64,000 nt of DNA from Rheinheimera texasensis DSM 17496 (GCF_000711985.1 NZ_KL544007.1:219488-283487), one strand, 5' to 3'. Shown: positions 1-8,634, counted from the first letter of the stretch. Program-made: numbers and translations. Notes: generated by a model not told the origin, from the letters alone.

Positions 1-76
1 GGGTCATTAGCTCAGCTGGTAGAGCAGCGGACTTTTAATCCGTTGGTCGATGGTTCGAATCCATCATGACCCACCA
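1..76 (+). tRNA. tRNA-Lys (anticodon TTT)
   Basis: A complete 76-base cloverleaf including an encoded 3' CCA. The acceptor arm GGGTCAT pairs with ATGACCC, the T-loop reads GGTTCGAATCC, and positions 34-36 of the molecule are TTT between T33 and A37, which decodes lysine AAA/AAG. It begins at the first base of the window, so its promoter, and any further tRNAs in the same transcript, lie outside. Confidence 0.97.
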
Positions 77-132
77 ATTCCCGAATATTTCAAACACTTC
101 GCCCTATTATGTCTCTCAGCGACAAAGCTGTG

Positions 133-138
133 TATAAT
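133..138 (+). promoter_or_regulatory. candidate -10 box of nadA
   Basis: A consensus TATAAT lies 33 bases before the nadA start, between tRNA-Lys and nadA. No good -35 hexamer stands 17 bases upstream, so the promoter may be weak, may need an activator, or nadA may also be read from the tRNA transcript. The nadA ribosome site is GGAG at about 158-161. Confidence 0.45.
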
Positions 139-170
139 ACGCCACCTTTTTCAGCCCGGAGTTTATCCGC

Positions 171-1229
171 ATGAATCAAGCGCTGCATTTTAACGAACTT
201 GACTTCGTCTTCCCGAAAAAGCCTGTGCCATTGTCAACCGATGACAAACAAGCGTACAAGAGCCGGATTAAAGCCTTATTACAGCAAAAAGATGCTGTTC
301 TGGTTGCGCACTATTACACAGACCCGGAAATCCAGGCCTTAGCCGAAGAGACTGGCGGTTGTGTCTCGGATTCCTTAGAGATGGCGCGATTCGGCAACGC
401 CCATCCGGCGAAAACACTGCTCGTCGCTGGCGTGAAATTTATGGGCGAAACCGCCAAAATCCTCAATCCGGAAAAAACTGTCCTGATGCCAACGCTGGAA
501 GCGACCTGTTCACTGGATTTGGGGTGTCCGGCTGATGCGTTTTCTGCTTTTTGTGATGAGCATCCGGACCGAGTAGTAGTGGTGTATGCCAATACCTCTG
601 CTGCGGTAAAAGCCCGTGCGGACTGGGTGGTCACTTCGTCAATTGCTTTAGATGTAGTAGAACATCTGGATAGCGAAGGCAAAAAAATTCTGTGGGGACC
701 GGATCGGCATTTAGGTGCTTATGTGCAGAAGCAAACCGGCGCAGACATGATTTTATGGCAAGGTGCCTGTATCGTGCACGACGAGTTCAAAGCCAAAGCC
801 TTGGTTGAACTGAAAAAACAACATCCGCAAGCCGCTGTGCTGGTGCATCCTGAATCGCCGGCCAGTGTGGTCGACCTTGCTGATGCGGTTGGCTCCACCA
901 GCCAACTGATTAAAGCCAGCCAAACGCTGCCGAATGATACTTTTATCGTCGCCACCGACCGGGGCATCTTTTATAAGATGCAGCAGGCGATGCCGGATAA
1001 GACCTTTATCGAAGCCCCGACCGGCGGTAACGGCGCTACTTGTCGTAGCTGTGCACATTGCCCCTGGATGGCGATGAATGGTTTACAGGCGATTGAAGCG
1101 GCGCTGATCGATGCGCAGGGCCACGAGATTTTTGTTGATGCCGCCCTGCGTGAACAAGCGTTAGTGCCACTGGACCGGATGCTCGGTTTTGCCAAAACCA
1201 ATAAGGTCGCAGTCAAAGGCAATGCCTGA
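171..1229 (+). CDS. nadA: quinolinate synthase NadA
   Basis: NadA condenses iminoaspartate with dihydroxyacetone phosphate to quinolinate in de novo NAD synthesis, in the cytoplasm, using a 4Fe-4S cluster. The 352-residue protein has the family's usual length. Visible marks are the substrate-binding HYYT near residue 48, and three separated cysteine regions that carry the cluster ligands: [10 protein letters not shown] around 112-120, GACIVHDEF around 199, and CRSCAHCPW around 292-299. The ATG at 171 follows a GGAG ribosome site. nadB is not in the window, so the partner L-aspartate oxidase is elsewhere. The identification is secure. Confidence 0.97.
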   Translation: MNQALHFNELDFVFPKKPVPLSTDDKQAYKSRIKALLQQKDAVLVAHYYTDPEIQALAEETGGCVSDSLEMARFGNAHPAKTLLVAGVKFMGETAKILNPEKTVLMPTLEATCSLDLGCPADAFSAFCDEHPDRVVVVYANTSAAVKARADWVVTSSIALDVVEHLDSEGKKILWGPDRHLGAYVQKQTGADMILWQGACIVHDEFKAKALVELKKQHPQAAVLVHPESPASVVDLADAVGSTSQLIKASQTLPNDTFIVATDRGIFYKMQQAMPDKTFIEAPTGGNGATCRSCAHCPWMAMNGLQAIEAALIDAQGHEIFVDAALREQALVPLDRMLGFAKTNKVAVKGNA

Positions 1230-1293
1230 ACAAAGGAAGTGCTGCTAAACTGCTGAAATTTCCAGCGAATAACGGCGCCCCGGTATTTTCCAG

Positions 1294-1322
1294 TTGCCAA
1301 GGCCACAGAATTTACCTAGTAT
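1294..1322 (+). promoter_or_regulatory. sigma-70 type promoter of tRNA-Ser
   Basis: TTGCCA at 1294-1299 and TAGTAT at 1317-1322 are separated by exactly 17 bases. The -10 ends 25 bases before the mature tRNA 5' end, leaving room for a short leader with GC-rich bases near the start site, as is common for stable RNA promoters. The tRNA therefore appears to be transcribed independently of nadA. Confidence 0.65.
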
Positions 1323-1347
1323 GTCGGCGCTTGCTGAGGCAAGTCCC

Positions 1348-1437
1348 GGAGAGATGGCTGAGTGGCTGAAGGCGCACGCCTGGAAAGTGTGTTTAGGTTA
1401 ACCCCTAACGAGGGTTCGAATCCCTCTCTCTCCGCCA
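1348..1437 (+). tRNA. tRNA-Ser (anticodon GGA)
   Basis: A 90-base class II tRNA with an encoded CCA. GGAGAGA at the 5' end pairs with TCTCTCC at the 3' end. The anticodon loop CTGGAAA gives GGA for UCC/UCU serine codons. The long variable arm expected of tRNA-Ser is the TAGGTTAACCCCTA region, and the T-loop is GGTTCGAATCC. A terminator follows 12 bases later. Confidence 0.96.
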
Positions 1438-1449
1438 TATTCAGTGAAG

Positions 1450-1478
1450 AGCCCCGCACTAACCTGCGGGGCTTTTTT
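1450..1478 (+). terminator. Rho-independent terminator of tRNA-Ser
   Basis: Nine-base arms AGCCCCGCA and TGCGGGGCT flank a 6-base loop and are followed by a run of six T. Confidence 0.9.
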
Positions 1479-1593
1479 GTTTCATCAGCTGTCCTGCGCA
1501 TCGTTATTGGCGCTGGCGATTGCCGGCTGATTATTCGAGCGTGCTGGCATTGCTTTTGTTAAAATAGCGGTCACGTCACATTCTTAGGTATGC

Positions 1594-2712
1594 ATGTTGC
1601 ATTGCGAGATTTTTGCCAGTGGCAAATGTGGGTCTTGCCCGCATATCCATCAACCTTATCAGCAGCAGCTTGAACGCAAGCAAGCGCAGTTGCAGCAGAT
1701 TTTGCCGCAGCTGACTCTGGTAGCGCCGCAAGAGAGCGCAATTGCGCAGTTTCGCAATAAAGCCAAAATGGTGGTGATGGGGACCAGTCAGCAGCCAGTA
1801 CTTGGCATTCTCAATGGCGACGAGCCGGTGGACCTGACGAACTGTCAGCTGTATCCGGCGGGCTTTCAGAGTGCTTTTAACCATCTGATTGAATTTATCC
1901 GTCTGGTGCGACTGGAACCTTATCAGTTAGACAGCCGCCGTGGTGAGCTGAAATTTATTCTGCTCAGTTACAGCGACCTGGACGGTTGGTTGCTGCGCTT
2001 TGTGTTGCGCTCACAACATCATCTGGCCGCTATCCGCAAACATTTGCCAGCACTGCAGCAACAATGGCCGGAGCTGGCTGTGGTCACAGTGAACTTGCAA
2101 CCGGAGCATAAAGCCATTCTGGAAGGTGAGCAGGAATTTGTGCTGAGCAGCCAGAACATGCTGCGTCAGCAACTGAATGACGTAGTGCTTTATCTGCAGC
2201 CACAGAGCTTTTTTCAGACTAACACCGCGGTTGCCGCCGCTTTGTATCAGACGGCGCGAGACTGGACAGCCTCATTGCAGCCAACGCGGATCTGGGACTT
2301 GTTCTGTGGTGTGGGCGGGTTTGCCTTGCATCTGGCTAAACCCGGTGTGCAGGTCACCGGCATTGAAATTTCGGCGCCGGCTATCGATTGTGCCAGTCGC
2401 GCCGCACAGGAACGTGGAGTCCAGATAGATTTTCGCGCGCTGGACGCCAGCGCTTTTGCCGACGCAGCACAGCAGGCACCGGATTTACTGGTCGTCAACC
2501 CGCCGCGTCGGGGCTTAGGGCCTGCACTTTGTCAGCGCATCGATGCGTTAAAACCCAAAGCGCTGTTGTATTCAAGCTGTAATCCGGCGACGCTGGCGCG
2601 CGACCTGCAAAGTTTGCCGGCTTTTCAGCCGCAACGCGCCCAACTCTTTGACATGTTCCCGCATACTGATCACGCGGAAGTTTTAGTGCTGTTGCAGCGC
2701 AGTGACATCTAA
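1594..2712 (+). CDS. rlmC: 23S rRNA (uracil-747-C5)-methyltransferase RlmC
   Basis: An SAM-dependent m5U methyltransferase of the RumA/TrmA family, 372 residues, matching RlmC (RumB) along its length. The N-terminal cysteines of an iron-sulfur site are visible in the first 20 residues (CEIFASGKCGSCP) with a further cysteine in NCQLYPAGF near 90. The SAM motif is WDLFCGVGGF near 231, the substrate motif is VNPPRRG near 301, and the catalytic Cys is in YSSCNPATLARD near 327. The short N terminus without a TRAM domain separates RlmC from RlmD. It modifies U747 in helix 35 of 23S rRNA, next to the G745 target of RlmA, also in this window (7834-8634). Confidence 0.95.
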   Translation: MLHCEIFASGKCGSCPHIHQPYQQQLERKQAQLQQILPQLTLVAPQESAIAQFRNKAKMVVMGTSQQPVLGILNGDEPVDLTNCQLYPAGFQSAFNHLIEFIRLVRLEPYQLDSRRGELKFILLSYSDLDGWLLRFVLRSQHHLAAIRKHLPALQQQWPELAVVTVNLQPEHKAILEGEQEFVLSSQNMLRQQLNDVVLYLQPQSFFQTNTAVAAALYQTARDWTASLQPTRIWDLFCGVGGFALHLAKPGVQVTGIEISAPAIDCASRAAQERGVQIDFRALDASAFADAAQQAPDLLVVNPPRRGLGPALCQRIDALKPKALLYSSCNPATLARDLQSLPAFQPQRAQLFDMFPHTDHAEVLVLLQRSDI

Positions 2713-2718
2713 CAGACT

Positions 2719-3240
2719 TTACCGCTTACACTCCGCCGGTTGTGGCAGTTGCAGGATTTGCAGCGACCACAGTTCAGCGGCGCGGGTCAGCTGATAAATC
2801 CGGCCATAATCCTGTTCAGTTAATTCAGGTACTGCCATCTTGCTGAGTAAGGTCGCCAGCTGCGGTGTGGTGTTGCTGTGACCAACCACCAGCGCATTGG
2901 TGCCAGTGCTCTGCAACTCTTTCGCTAGAGTCGTCAGGTCTTTCGCATCGTATTGCTGCAGGCTGCGCCCGTCTTTCAGACTGGCGGCAGCGGTTTGTTT
3001 GGTGCGCTGATAGCCACTGTGGTATAGCAGTGGTAATGGTACTCCCTGTAATAATGTTGCTAATGCGGCGGCTTGTGCCTGACCACAGGCGGAAAGCTCC
3101 GGATCTTTGCTGCTGTCGGCTTTTTCAGCATGGCGGACCAAATACAGCTGTTGGATATCTGCCGCCCGCACGGCTGCCGTCCAACTAGCCCCAAACAACA
3201 AGCCTATCGCGATTGTTGTACAAAAATATTTGCCAGCCAT
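2719..3240 (-). CDS. exported histidine phosphatase family protein
   Basis: A 173-residue protein of the phosphoglycerate-mutase/SixA clan. An N-terminal signal peptide (MAGKYFCTTIAIGLLFG, ending near AVRAA) precedes the RHG-type motif YLVRHAEK near residue 37, whose His would form the phosphoenzyme; a second His lies in LVVGHSNTTPQL near 118. The start at 3240 is chosen over a longer open frame because GGGGTG lies just before it and the signal peptide begins there. It is convergent with rlmC (6 bases apart) and divergent from the TonB-like gene. The substrate is unknown; periplasmic location is inferred. Confidence 0.85.
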   Translation of the reverse strand: MAGKYFCTTIAIGLLFGASWTAAVRAADIQQLYLVRHAEKADSSKDPELSACGQAQAAALATLLQGVPLPLLYHSGYQRTKQTAAASLKDGRSLQQYDAKDLTTLAKELQSTGTNALVVGHSNTTPQLATLLSKMAVPELTEQDYGRIYQLTRAAELWSLQILQLPQPAECKR

Positions 3241-3334
3241 GGTCACCCCTTTTTTGTTTCTGCTGCGTCCAATCTCTGAACGTGGTGCAACAAGCACCGT
3301 ATTTTGCAAATCTACATTTCTCTGGAGACGCATC

Positions 3335-4033
3335 ATGACAAGCATTTTATTATCCGACAATCTGCAACCTGGTGCCGGGCTATTGTACGCGCAGCAAGCC
3401 CCCAAAAATCTAAACTGGCTGCCAGCAATGATACGTGGCCTGACGATGGCTGCTGCGGCAGCGCTGATTAGCTTTGCGTTGTTTCAGCTGATGGCGCAGC
3501 TGGTGCAGTCAACTGCGCCCATCACAGCCAAAGTTGATACGGTGTTTGATGTCACTCCGCTGGTGCCGCGGGAGGAATCTGCCGCGAAAAAAATCATCCG
3601 GCAAATTCCGCAGCCGCCTGTGCCACAGCTAATACCAAAACTGGCAATGCCAACGTCGGCAGAACCTGGCGATATGCTGGATGTCACGTCTGATAGCGGG
3701 CGGCCGGTCATTGCACTGACAGGACCGTCTCTGGAAGCGCCGGCCGGCGCAGATAAAGCAGCCACGCCGCTGGTGCGGATTGAACCCAAATATCCGCCTG
3801 CAGCGGCCAGAGACGGAATAAACGGCTGGGTACAACTGCGCTTTAACATTGCCGCGGATGGCCGGGTCACAGATGTCCGGGTGCTGGCTGCAGAACCGCG
3901 ACGGGTGTTTGAGCAGGAAGCCATCCGTGCGCTGAAGAACTGGAAATATCAGCCAAAACTTGAAAATGGTCGCGCTGTTGCGCAAAGTGATCTGGAAGTG
4001 CAACTGGACTTCCGGCTGGACCAGCAAGGTTAA
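3335..4033 (+). CDS. TonB-family energy transducer
   Basis: A 232-residue inner-membrane protein. One membrane segment is visible around residues 36-55 (MAAAAALISFALFQLMAQLV), then a proline-containing linker, then a C-terminal TonB domain from about 145 (VRIEPKYPPAAARDGINGW, later EQEAIRALKNWKYQP). The N-terminal segment of about 30 residues before the membrane span is longer than in classical TonB. The start at 3335 follows CTGGAGACGCATC and gives a sensible membrane topology. No exbB/exbD or TonB-dependent receptor is adjacent, so its ExbBD partner must be encoded elsewhere. It lies 64 bases upstream of the ECF sigma gene, so a shared transcript is possible. Confidence 0.85.
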   Translation: MTSILLSDNLQPGAGLLYAQQAPKNLNWLPAMIRGLTMAAAAALISFALFQLMAQLVQSTAPITAKVDTVFDVTPLVPREESAAKKIIRQIPQPPVPQLIPKLAMPTSAEPGDMLDVTSDSGRPVIALTGPSLEAPAGADKAATPLVRIEPKYPPAAARDGINGWVQLRFNIAADGRVTDVRVLAAEPRRVFEQEAIRALKNWKYQPKLENGRAVAQSDLEVQLDFRLDQQG

Positions 4034-4097
4034 TTTGTTACTGGTTCATGTGATGTGCGGGTTGCCAGAGGCCGCGTGAAGCGGCAGGGGAGGCAGT

Positions 4098-4688
4098 ATG
4101 GGATGGAAATGGTTGGGGCGACTGGCAGGGCCGGTGCAGGTGGAAAGCCGGCTGCTGCTGCAGCAGTATCAGCAGCAAGCAGATCCGGCCCTGTTGCAGC
4201 AATTGTTTTTGCGTTATGCCGATGCTTTGTACCATTTTTTACTGCAGCAAAGTGATGCCGAACTGGCGCAGGATTTAAGTCAGCAGGCCTGGATCCAATT
4301 GATGCTGCACGCCGGCAGCTATCAGGGCCAAAGCTCGGTCAAAACCTGGCTATTCAGTATTGGCCGGAACCTGCTGATTGATGAATGGCGCCGTCAGCGG
4401 TCGCACGCCGCACAGGAGTTGCTGGATGAATTGCCGGATCCGGCGGCAAAGCCGTTACAGCAATTATTGGCTGCAGAACAGTCTGCCAACTTAGATCTGG
4501 CGATCCAACGTTTGCCACTGTTGCAGCGTGAAGCTTTATTACTGCAACTGGAGGATTTTTCGCTGGCACAAATCAGCGAAATTACCGGCGTCGGTCAGGA
4601 AACCGTGAAAACCCGGCTCAGATATGCCCGTCATCAATTGCAGCTGTGGCTGACAGCCACTGCGGAGCAGACTCATGAACACAGATAA
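4098..4688 (+). CDS. ECF-type RNA polymerase sigma factor
   Basis: A 196-residue group IV sigma-70 protein. Region 2 runs through AQDLSQQAWIQLMLHAG and the promoter-melting SVKTWLFSIGRNLLIDEWRR near residues 75-100. Region 4 is the C-terminal helix-turn-helix with LPLLQREALLLQLEDFSLAQ and QETVKTRLRYARHQL near 139-185. The gene overlaps the next one by 14 bases, the usual coupling of an ECF sigma factor to its anti-sigma factor. The regulon is not evident from this window; the preceding TonB-like gene could belong to it (inference). Confidence 0.9.
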   Translation: MGWKWLGRLAGPVQVESRLLLQQYQQQADPALLQQLFLRYADALYHFLLQQSDAELAQDLSQQAWIQLMLHAGSYQGQSSVKTWLFSIGRNLLIDEWRRQRSHAAQELLDELPDPAAKPLQQLLAAEQSANLDLAIQRLPLLQREALLLQLEDFSLAQISEITGVGQETVKTRLRYARHQLQLWLTATAEQTHEHR

Positions 4689-5364
4689 ATCAGCCGGTGT
4701 CACGCCAGCAGCTAAAGACACAGATGTCGCGCCACAACTTGACGTGGCTTTGCGGCAATGGCATCAGCTTAGTAAACAGCAACATCGGCTGGATAAAGCA
4801 CAGCGTCAGGCATTACAGCAGCTGGTGTTAAAGGAAAAGCCGCTGCGCCGCAGCCGGGATTGGCAACCCGCAGTACAGCAAGTGATGGCGCTGGCGGCCT
4901 GTATTTTAGTACTGGTGGTCTGGCTGTCGCCGCCTGAGTTGATGTATCAGATTGAACAACAGCAACAGGGCTTATACACCATTCAAATTCATCAGCTGGC
5001 GCCAGTGGCAACGGCAGAGCAGCAAACCGTGGCTGCCAGCCCGACCCGCGCGCAGCAGCGTCAGCAACAATATCAGCTGGTGTATCAGGATTATCTGCGC
5101 AGTCAGCACGAGAGTCAGCAACAGGCCGCCCGCACGGTTGCCGTATGGCGCGAGGCCACGGCAGCTGGCTGGCAGTTACAGAGTTGCGACCGCTTGCAGT
5201 TACAGGTTCATACCGATTTGCTGGCTGCGCTCAGACAGCAGCAAGCGGATCAGCAACAATGGCAACAGCTGGAACAAAGCCGGTTTTTACTGCTGACAAC
5301 GGGCACACAGGGGCAGATTCTGGCACTAAAACCGGGTATTGAAGCACCGCACTGCGCGATTTAG
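4675..5364 (+). CDS. glutamine-rich single-pass membrane protein, putative anti-sigma factor
   Basis: A 229-residue protein with an N-terminal cytoplasmic segment of about 70 residues, one membrane span near 71-84 (MALAACILVLVVWLS) and a glutamine-rich periplasmic region. The position directly after and overlapping an ECF sigma gene, and the topology, suggest an anti-sigma factor. I see no zinc-binding H-x3-C-x2-C motif and no sequence I can assign to a known anti-sigma family, so the role is inference from context. The periplasmic part (about residues 110-225) is strongly Q-rich with few cysteines. Confidence 0.6.
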   Translation: MNTDKSAGVTPAAKDTDVAPQLDVALRQWHQLSKQQHRLDKAQRQALQQLVLKEKPLRRSRDWQPAVQQVMALAACILVLVVWLSPPELMYQIEQQQQGLYTIQIHQLAPVATAEQQTVAASPTRAQQRQQQYQLVYQDYLRSQHESQQQAARTVAVWREATAAGWQLQSCDRLQLQVHTDLLAALRQQQADQQQWQQLEQSRFLLLTTGTQGQILALKPGIEAPHCAI

Positions 5365-5469
5365 CAGCTGTGTCAGCAGCGGTTGACTTGGTCGGTTGCA
5401 AGGCTGCGGTTACAATAGCGCTTTTCGCAACTGCAGTTGCACTTGCAGGCATTAAGAGGCAAAGCGCCG

Positions 5470-5985
5470 GTGGATTTACCATATTTACGCCAGTATCCGG
5501 AATCAATTCAGCAACAAGTACGCGCGCTGGTGCAGGCCGGTACACTCGGCAGCACCTTGAAAAAGCGTTATCCGGACGGCCGCCACGACATTCAATCTGA
5601 TGCGCGTTTGTATGAATACACTATGGCGCTGAAACAGCAGTTTATGCGCAGTTCAGCCCCCATCAGCAAAATCTGCTTTGACCCTAAGATCCATATCGTT
5701 AATAACGCGTTGGGCCTGCACAGCCAGGTCAGCCGGGTGCAGGGTAAGGCGCTGAAAAGTAAAAATGAAATTCGCGTAGCCAGCCTGTTAAAAACCTTGC
5801 CATTGCCGTTGCTGCACATGATTGTGGTGCATGAATTAGCCCATTTGCGGGAAAAAGATCATAACAAGGCGTTTTACCAATTGTGTCAGCACATGGAACC
5901 CCAGTATCATCAACTGGAACTGGACCTGCGGTTGTTTCTGACCTGGCAGGACCTGGCTGGAGGAGCCGCCGATGCAGACAACTGA
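5470..5985 (+). CDS. YgjP-type zinc metallopeptidase-like protein
   Basis: A 171-residue protein of the YgjP/WLM-like (M48-related) family. The zinc motif HELAHLREKDH is near residue 121, followed by NKAFYQLCQHMEPQYHQLE, a highly conserved block of this family. I chose the GTG at 5470 over an upstream TTG at 5437 because AAGAGG lies 10 bases before it and the resulting N terminus (DLPYLRQYPE) aligns with that of E. coli YgjP as I remember it. It overlaps the next gene by 14 bases. Substrate unknown. Confidence 0.87.
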   Translation: MDLPYLRQYPESIQQQVRALVQAGTLGSTLKKRYPDGRHDIQSDARLYEYTMALKQQFMRSSAPISKICFDPKIHIVNNALGLHSQVSRVQGKALKSKNEIRVASLLKTLPLPLLHMIVVHELAHLREKDHNKAFYQLCQHMEPQYHQLELDLRLFLTWQDLAGGAADADN

Positions 5986-6430
5986 GCATATTTTTGTCTA
6001 CGGTTTATTAATGTTTCCGGAGATTGTCGAAGCCATCACCGGGCAGCGTTACCAGATGCTGGATGCCGTGTTAGCGGACCATCAGCGCCGTGGTCTCAGT
6101 CAAAATCCGCTCGATGCGCCGGTACCGGTACTGACCGAAGCACCGGGCCGGGTGCAGCAGGGAAAACTACTGTTAGATGTAGGTCCGGAAGCGGTTCGTG
6201 CGCTGGATTTTTTTGAAGAGATAGATTCCGGTCATTATGTGAAAAAAGCCGTGCGGGTGCAGGCCGCAGGGCAGTGGTATTCAGCATTCTGTTATGCGAT
6301 TGGTCCGGCCTTAACGCCTTATATTTCGGGCGACTGGCAACCGGAGCTGGTCAGTGAGGCGCAAAAAGCGCATTTTATTCAGCAAGTGATCCCGCAGATG
6401 TTACAGGCATTGGCTGCGACAAAATCCTGA
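5972..6430 (+). CDS. gamma-glutamylcyclotransferase/AIG2-like protein
   Basis: A 152-residue cytoplasmic protein with the opening FVYGLLMFPE (the YGxL signature of the AIG2/GGCT fold), and the family's conserved acidic segment ALDFFEEIDSGHYVKKAV near residues 70-88 carrying the expected catalytic Glu. Members include gamma-glutamylcyclotransferases and gamma-glutamylamine cyclotransferases; which reaction applies cannot be told. Translation is probably coupled to the YgjP-like gene through the 14-base overlap (GGAGGAGC precedes the ATG). Confidence 0.82.
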   Translation: MQTTEHIFVYGLLMFPEIVEAITGQRYQMLDAVLADHQRRGLSQNPLDAPVPVLTEAPGRVQQGKLLLDVGPEAVRALDFFEEIDSGHYVKKAVRVQAAGQWYSAFCYAIGPALTPYISGDWQPELVSEAQKAHFIQQVIPQMLQALAATKS

Positions 6431-6500
6431 TTTTGTTGTGACTTTGCTCTCCGGCAGGCCTGAGCTGCCCAGCTGTGACCGCGGGACAGGATATTTGTCT

Positions 6501-7754
6501 ATGTGGAAATTTACTGCAGTCGCCGGCCTGGTTTTATGGGCGGGCTCTGTGCTGGCAGCCCCTTCTGTCGATGAGTTCGCTAATCAGTTTCATCGCGAAT
6601 TTCAGCAAAAAATGGCGAAAAACCGGGTGCCTGGTGCTGTGTATGTCATCGTAAAAAATGACCGGATTGTCCGGGTCGGCGCTTATGGCGTGCGCTCAGT
6701 CGGCAGTAAAACGCCGGTCGACGCCAACACCATTTTCCGTTTAGCGTCAGTGTCAAAAACCTTTGCGGCTGGCCTCGCGGCTCAGGTCGAACACGAAGGC
6801 CGTTTTGACTGGAACGATCGCGTCACCCGCTATGTGCCTGGTCTGCAGTTCCGCAGTCAGGCGATGACGGCACAGTTAAAAGTTGAACATTTGCTTGGCC
6901 AGAATGCCGGCTTAGTCGACAACGCCTTTGATGAACTCATCGAAGCTGGTCAGACACCGGCGCAAATCCTGCCCAAATTTAAAAATATCAACCCGCGGTG
7001 TGTGCCGGGTCGTTGTTATGGTTATCAGAACGTGTTGTTCAGCCAGATTGAAACTGTGCTGCTAAAAACGACCGGCCAGCCTTATGAAAAGCTGCTGGAG
7101 CAGCGTATTTTTAAACCGCTGCAAATGCATACCGCCAGTGTCGGTTATGCCGGCTTTCTCGCCAGTAAAAACCGCGCTATGCCGCATATCGGTACCCGTA
7201 AAGGCTGGGCCGAAACCAAAGTGGTGCCAACTTATTACCGCGTCAATCCGGCAGCAGGCGTTAATGCCAGCGCGATGGATATGGGCAAATGGCTGATTGC
7301 GCGGTTAGGCCACAAGCCCCAGGTGCTGTCTGCTGCGGTGTTAAAAGACATTGAAACGCCAAGGGTTAAAACTGCAGACAACCTGCAGGGGCGTACTTAT
7401 GGCCCTTATGTCACTACGGCGCATTATGGCCTGGGCCTGCGGGTATATCAGTTTGGCAAGAACACTGTGTATCATCATGGTGGCCTGGTGCGTGGTTATC
7501 GTACTGATATGTCGTATTCGCCGGACGCCGGTTTAGGCGTGGCGGTGCTTGTGAATGCGCAAACCAATGCTGTAGCTGAACTCGGCAGTTATTTCTGGCA
7601 TCAGATGCTTGATACGCCGGCCCAGGCTGTGCCGGTGCCGACAAAAAAAGCCGGCAAAAAACCGGTGAAAAAGCTGACGAAAAAAACGCAGAAGCCGCCG
7701 GTAAAGAAAAAACCAGCGCCCAAAAAGCCCGCCGCGAAAACGACCAACAGATAA
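6501..7754 (+). CDS. exported serine hydrolase (class C beta-lactamase/DD-peptidase fold) with basic tail
   Basis: A 417-residue protein. A signal peptide (KFTAVAGLVLWAGSVLAA) is followed by a penicillin-binding-like domain: S-x-x-K in LASVSKTF near residue 80, Y-x-N in GYQNVLF near 176, and HHGGLVRGY near 326 replacing the K-T-G triad with H-x-G, as in many class C-like esterases and D-aminopeptidases. The start at 6501 is chosen because the signal peptide begins there. The last 40 residues are a lysine/proline/alanine tail (KKAGKKPVKKLTKKTQ onwards) which is unusual in this family and could bind nucleic acid, lipopolysaccharide or wall polymer. Whether it is a beta-lactamase, an esterase or a peptidase cannot be decided. 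Confidence 0.85.
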   Translation: MWKFTAVAGLVLWAGSVLAAPSVDEFANQFHREFQQKMAKNRVPGAVYVIVKNDRIVRVGAYGVRSVGSKTPVDANTIFRLASVSKTFAAGLAAQVEHEGRFDWNDRVTRYVPGLQFRSQAMTAQLKVEHLLGQNAGLVDNAFDELIEAGQTPAQILPKFKNINPRCVPGRCYGYQNVLFSQIETVLLKTTGQPYEKLLEQRIFKPLQMHTASVGYAGFLASKNRAMPHIGTRKGWAETKVVPTYYRVNPAAGVNASAMDMGKWLIARLGHKPQVLSAAVLKDIETPRVKTADNLQGRTYGPYVTTAHYGLGLRVYQFGKNTVYHHGGLVRGYRTDMSYSPDAGLGVAVLVNAQTNAVAELGSYFWHQMLDTPAQAVPVPTKKAGKKPVKKLTKKTQKPPVKKKPAPKKPAAKTTNR

Positions 7755-7833
7755 TTCAGACAGGCGCCGGCACATTCTGCGGATGACGGCGCCAGACTAT
7801 CGCTGGACTGCGCCTGCAAAGAGGCCGTCGCAA

Positions 7834-8634
7834 TTAATCCTTCTGATATAAATCGAGATAAAAATCCAGCTGAATAGCCGGCAATTGCTGACACAACAGC
7901 TCGCGCATGGTGGCGTTGAGTTTGTAAGCCAGTGGCGTCATCTCAATTAGCTGCAGCATGGTTGCGGCATCAGGCGCCTGCCATAACGATTGCAGGCGTT
8001 GGCGCTTCACATGGCTGAACCCCGCTTCTTGTTTGATGGTGTCCGGGTGCAGCCGCACTGTGGCGTAGGCTTGTTGCTTGAACTGCAGTAAATGTTCGGG
8101 TGCCGGACTGACCGTCAGCAGATAGCCGCCTGGCCTCAGCACCCGGGCCATCTCATCTGCGTCTGACGGCGCATAGATGCGCAGTAAGCCGGCAAAAACG
8201 CCATCTGCAAATGGCAAGGCATAACTGCTGGCAACACAGCAAAGCAGGTTTGTGTAGCGCTTGGCGGCATACCGCACTGCAGTTTTAGAAATATCCAGAC
8301 CAAAGACGTCAACCCCGGCAAGCGCCGCAGCGACTTTAGCGCTGTAGTAGCCTTCGCCACAGCCCAGATCCAACAGTGCGCCGGCACCTTGAAGGACAGC
8401 AGCCAGCTGTTGGCTGATGGCTTCGGCCAGAAACTGATAGTGACCGGCATCAAGAAAGGCGCGGCGAGCCTGGATCATCTCGGCATTGTCACCCGGATCG
8501 AGCGACTTCTTGTTCTGCACCGGCAGCAAATTGACATAACCTTCCCGCGCGATATCAAACTGATGACCATTTATGCAGCGCCAGGCATTGTTCTGCTTAC
8601 TTAATATTTCACGGCAAAGCGGGCAGCGATACAT
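7834..8634 (-). CDS. rlmA: 23S rRNA (guanine-745-N1)-methyltransferase RlmA
   Basis: A 266-residue SAM methyltransferase. The N-terminal zinc finger is CPLC then CINGHQF (residues 4-26), followed by the RlmA signature GYVNLLPVQNKKSLDPGD and RRAFLDAGHYQFL. The SAM motif is LLDLGCGEGYYSAKV near 88. The ATG at 8634 follows GGAG and matches the E. coli RlmA N terminus; an upstream in-frame start would add 8 residues. It methylates G745 in 23S helix 35, beside the RlmC site. Confidence 0.94.
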   Translation of the reverse strand: MYRCPLCREILSKQNNAWRCINGHQFDIAREGYVNLLPVQNKKSLDPGDNAEMIQARRAFLDAGHYQFLAEAISQQLAAVLQGAGALLDLGCGEGYYSAKVAAALAGVDVFGLDISKTAVRYAAKRYTNLLCCVASSYALPFADGVFAGLLRIYAPSDADEMARVLRPGGYLLTVSPAPEHLLQFKQQAYATVRLHPDTIKQEAGFSHVKRQRLQSLWQAPDAATMLQLIEMTPLAYKLNATMRELLCQQLPAIQLDFYLDLYQKD

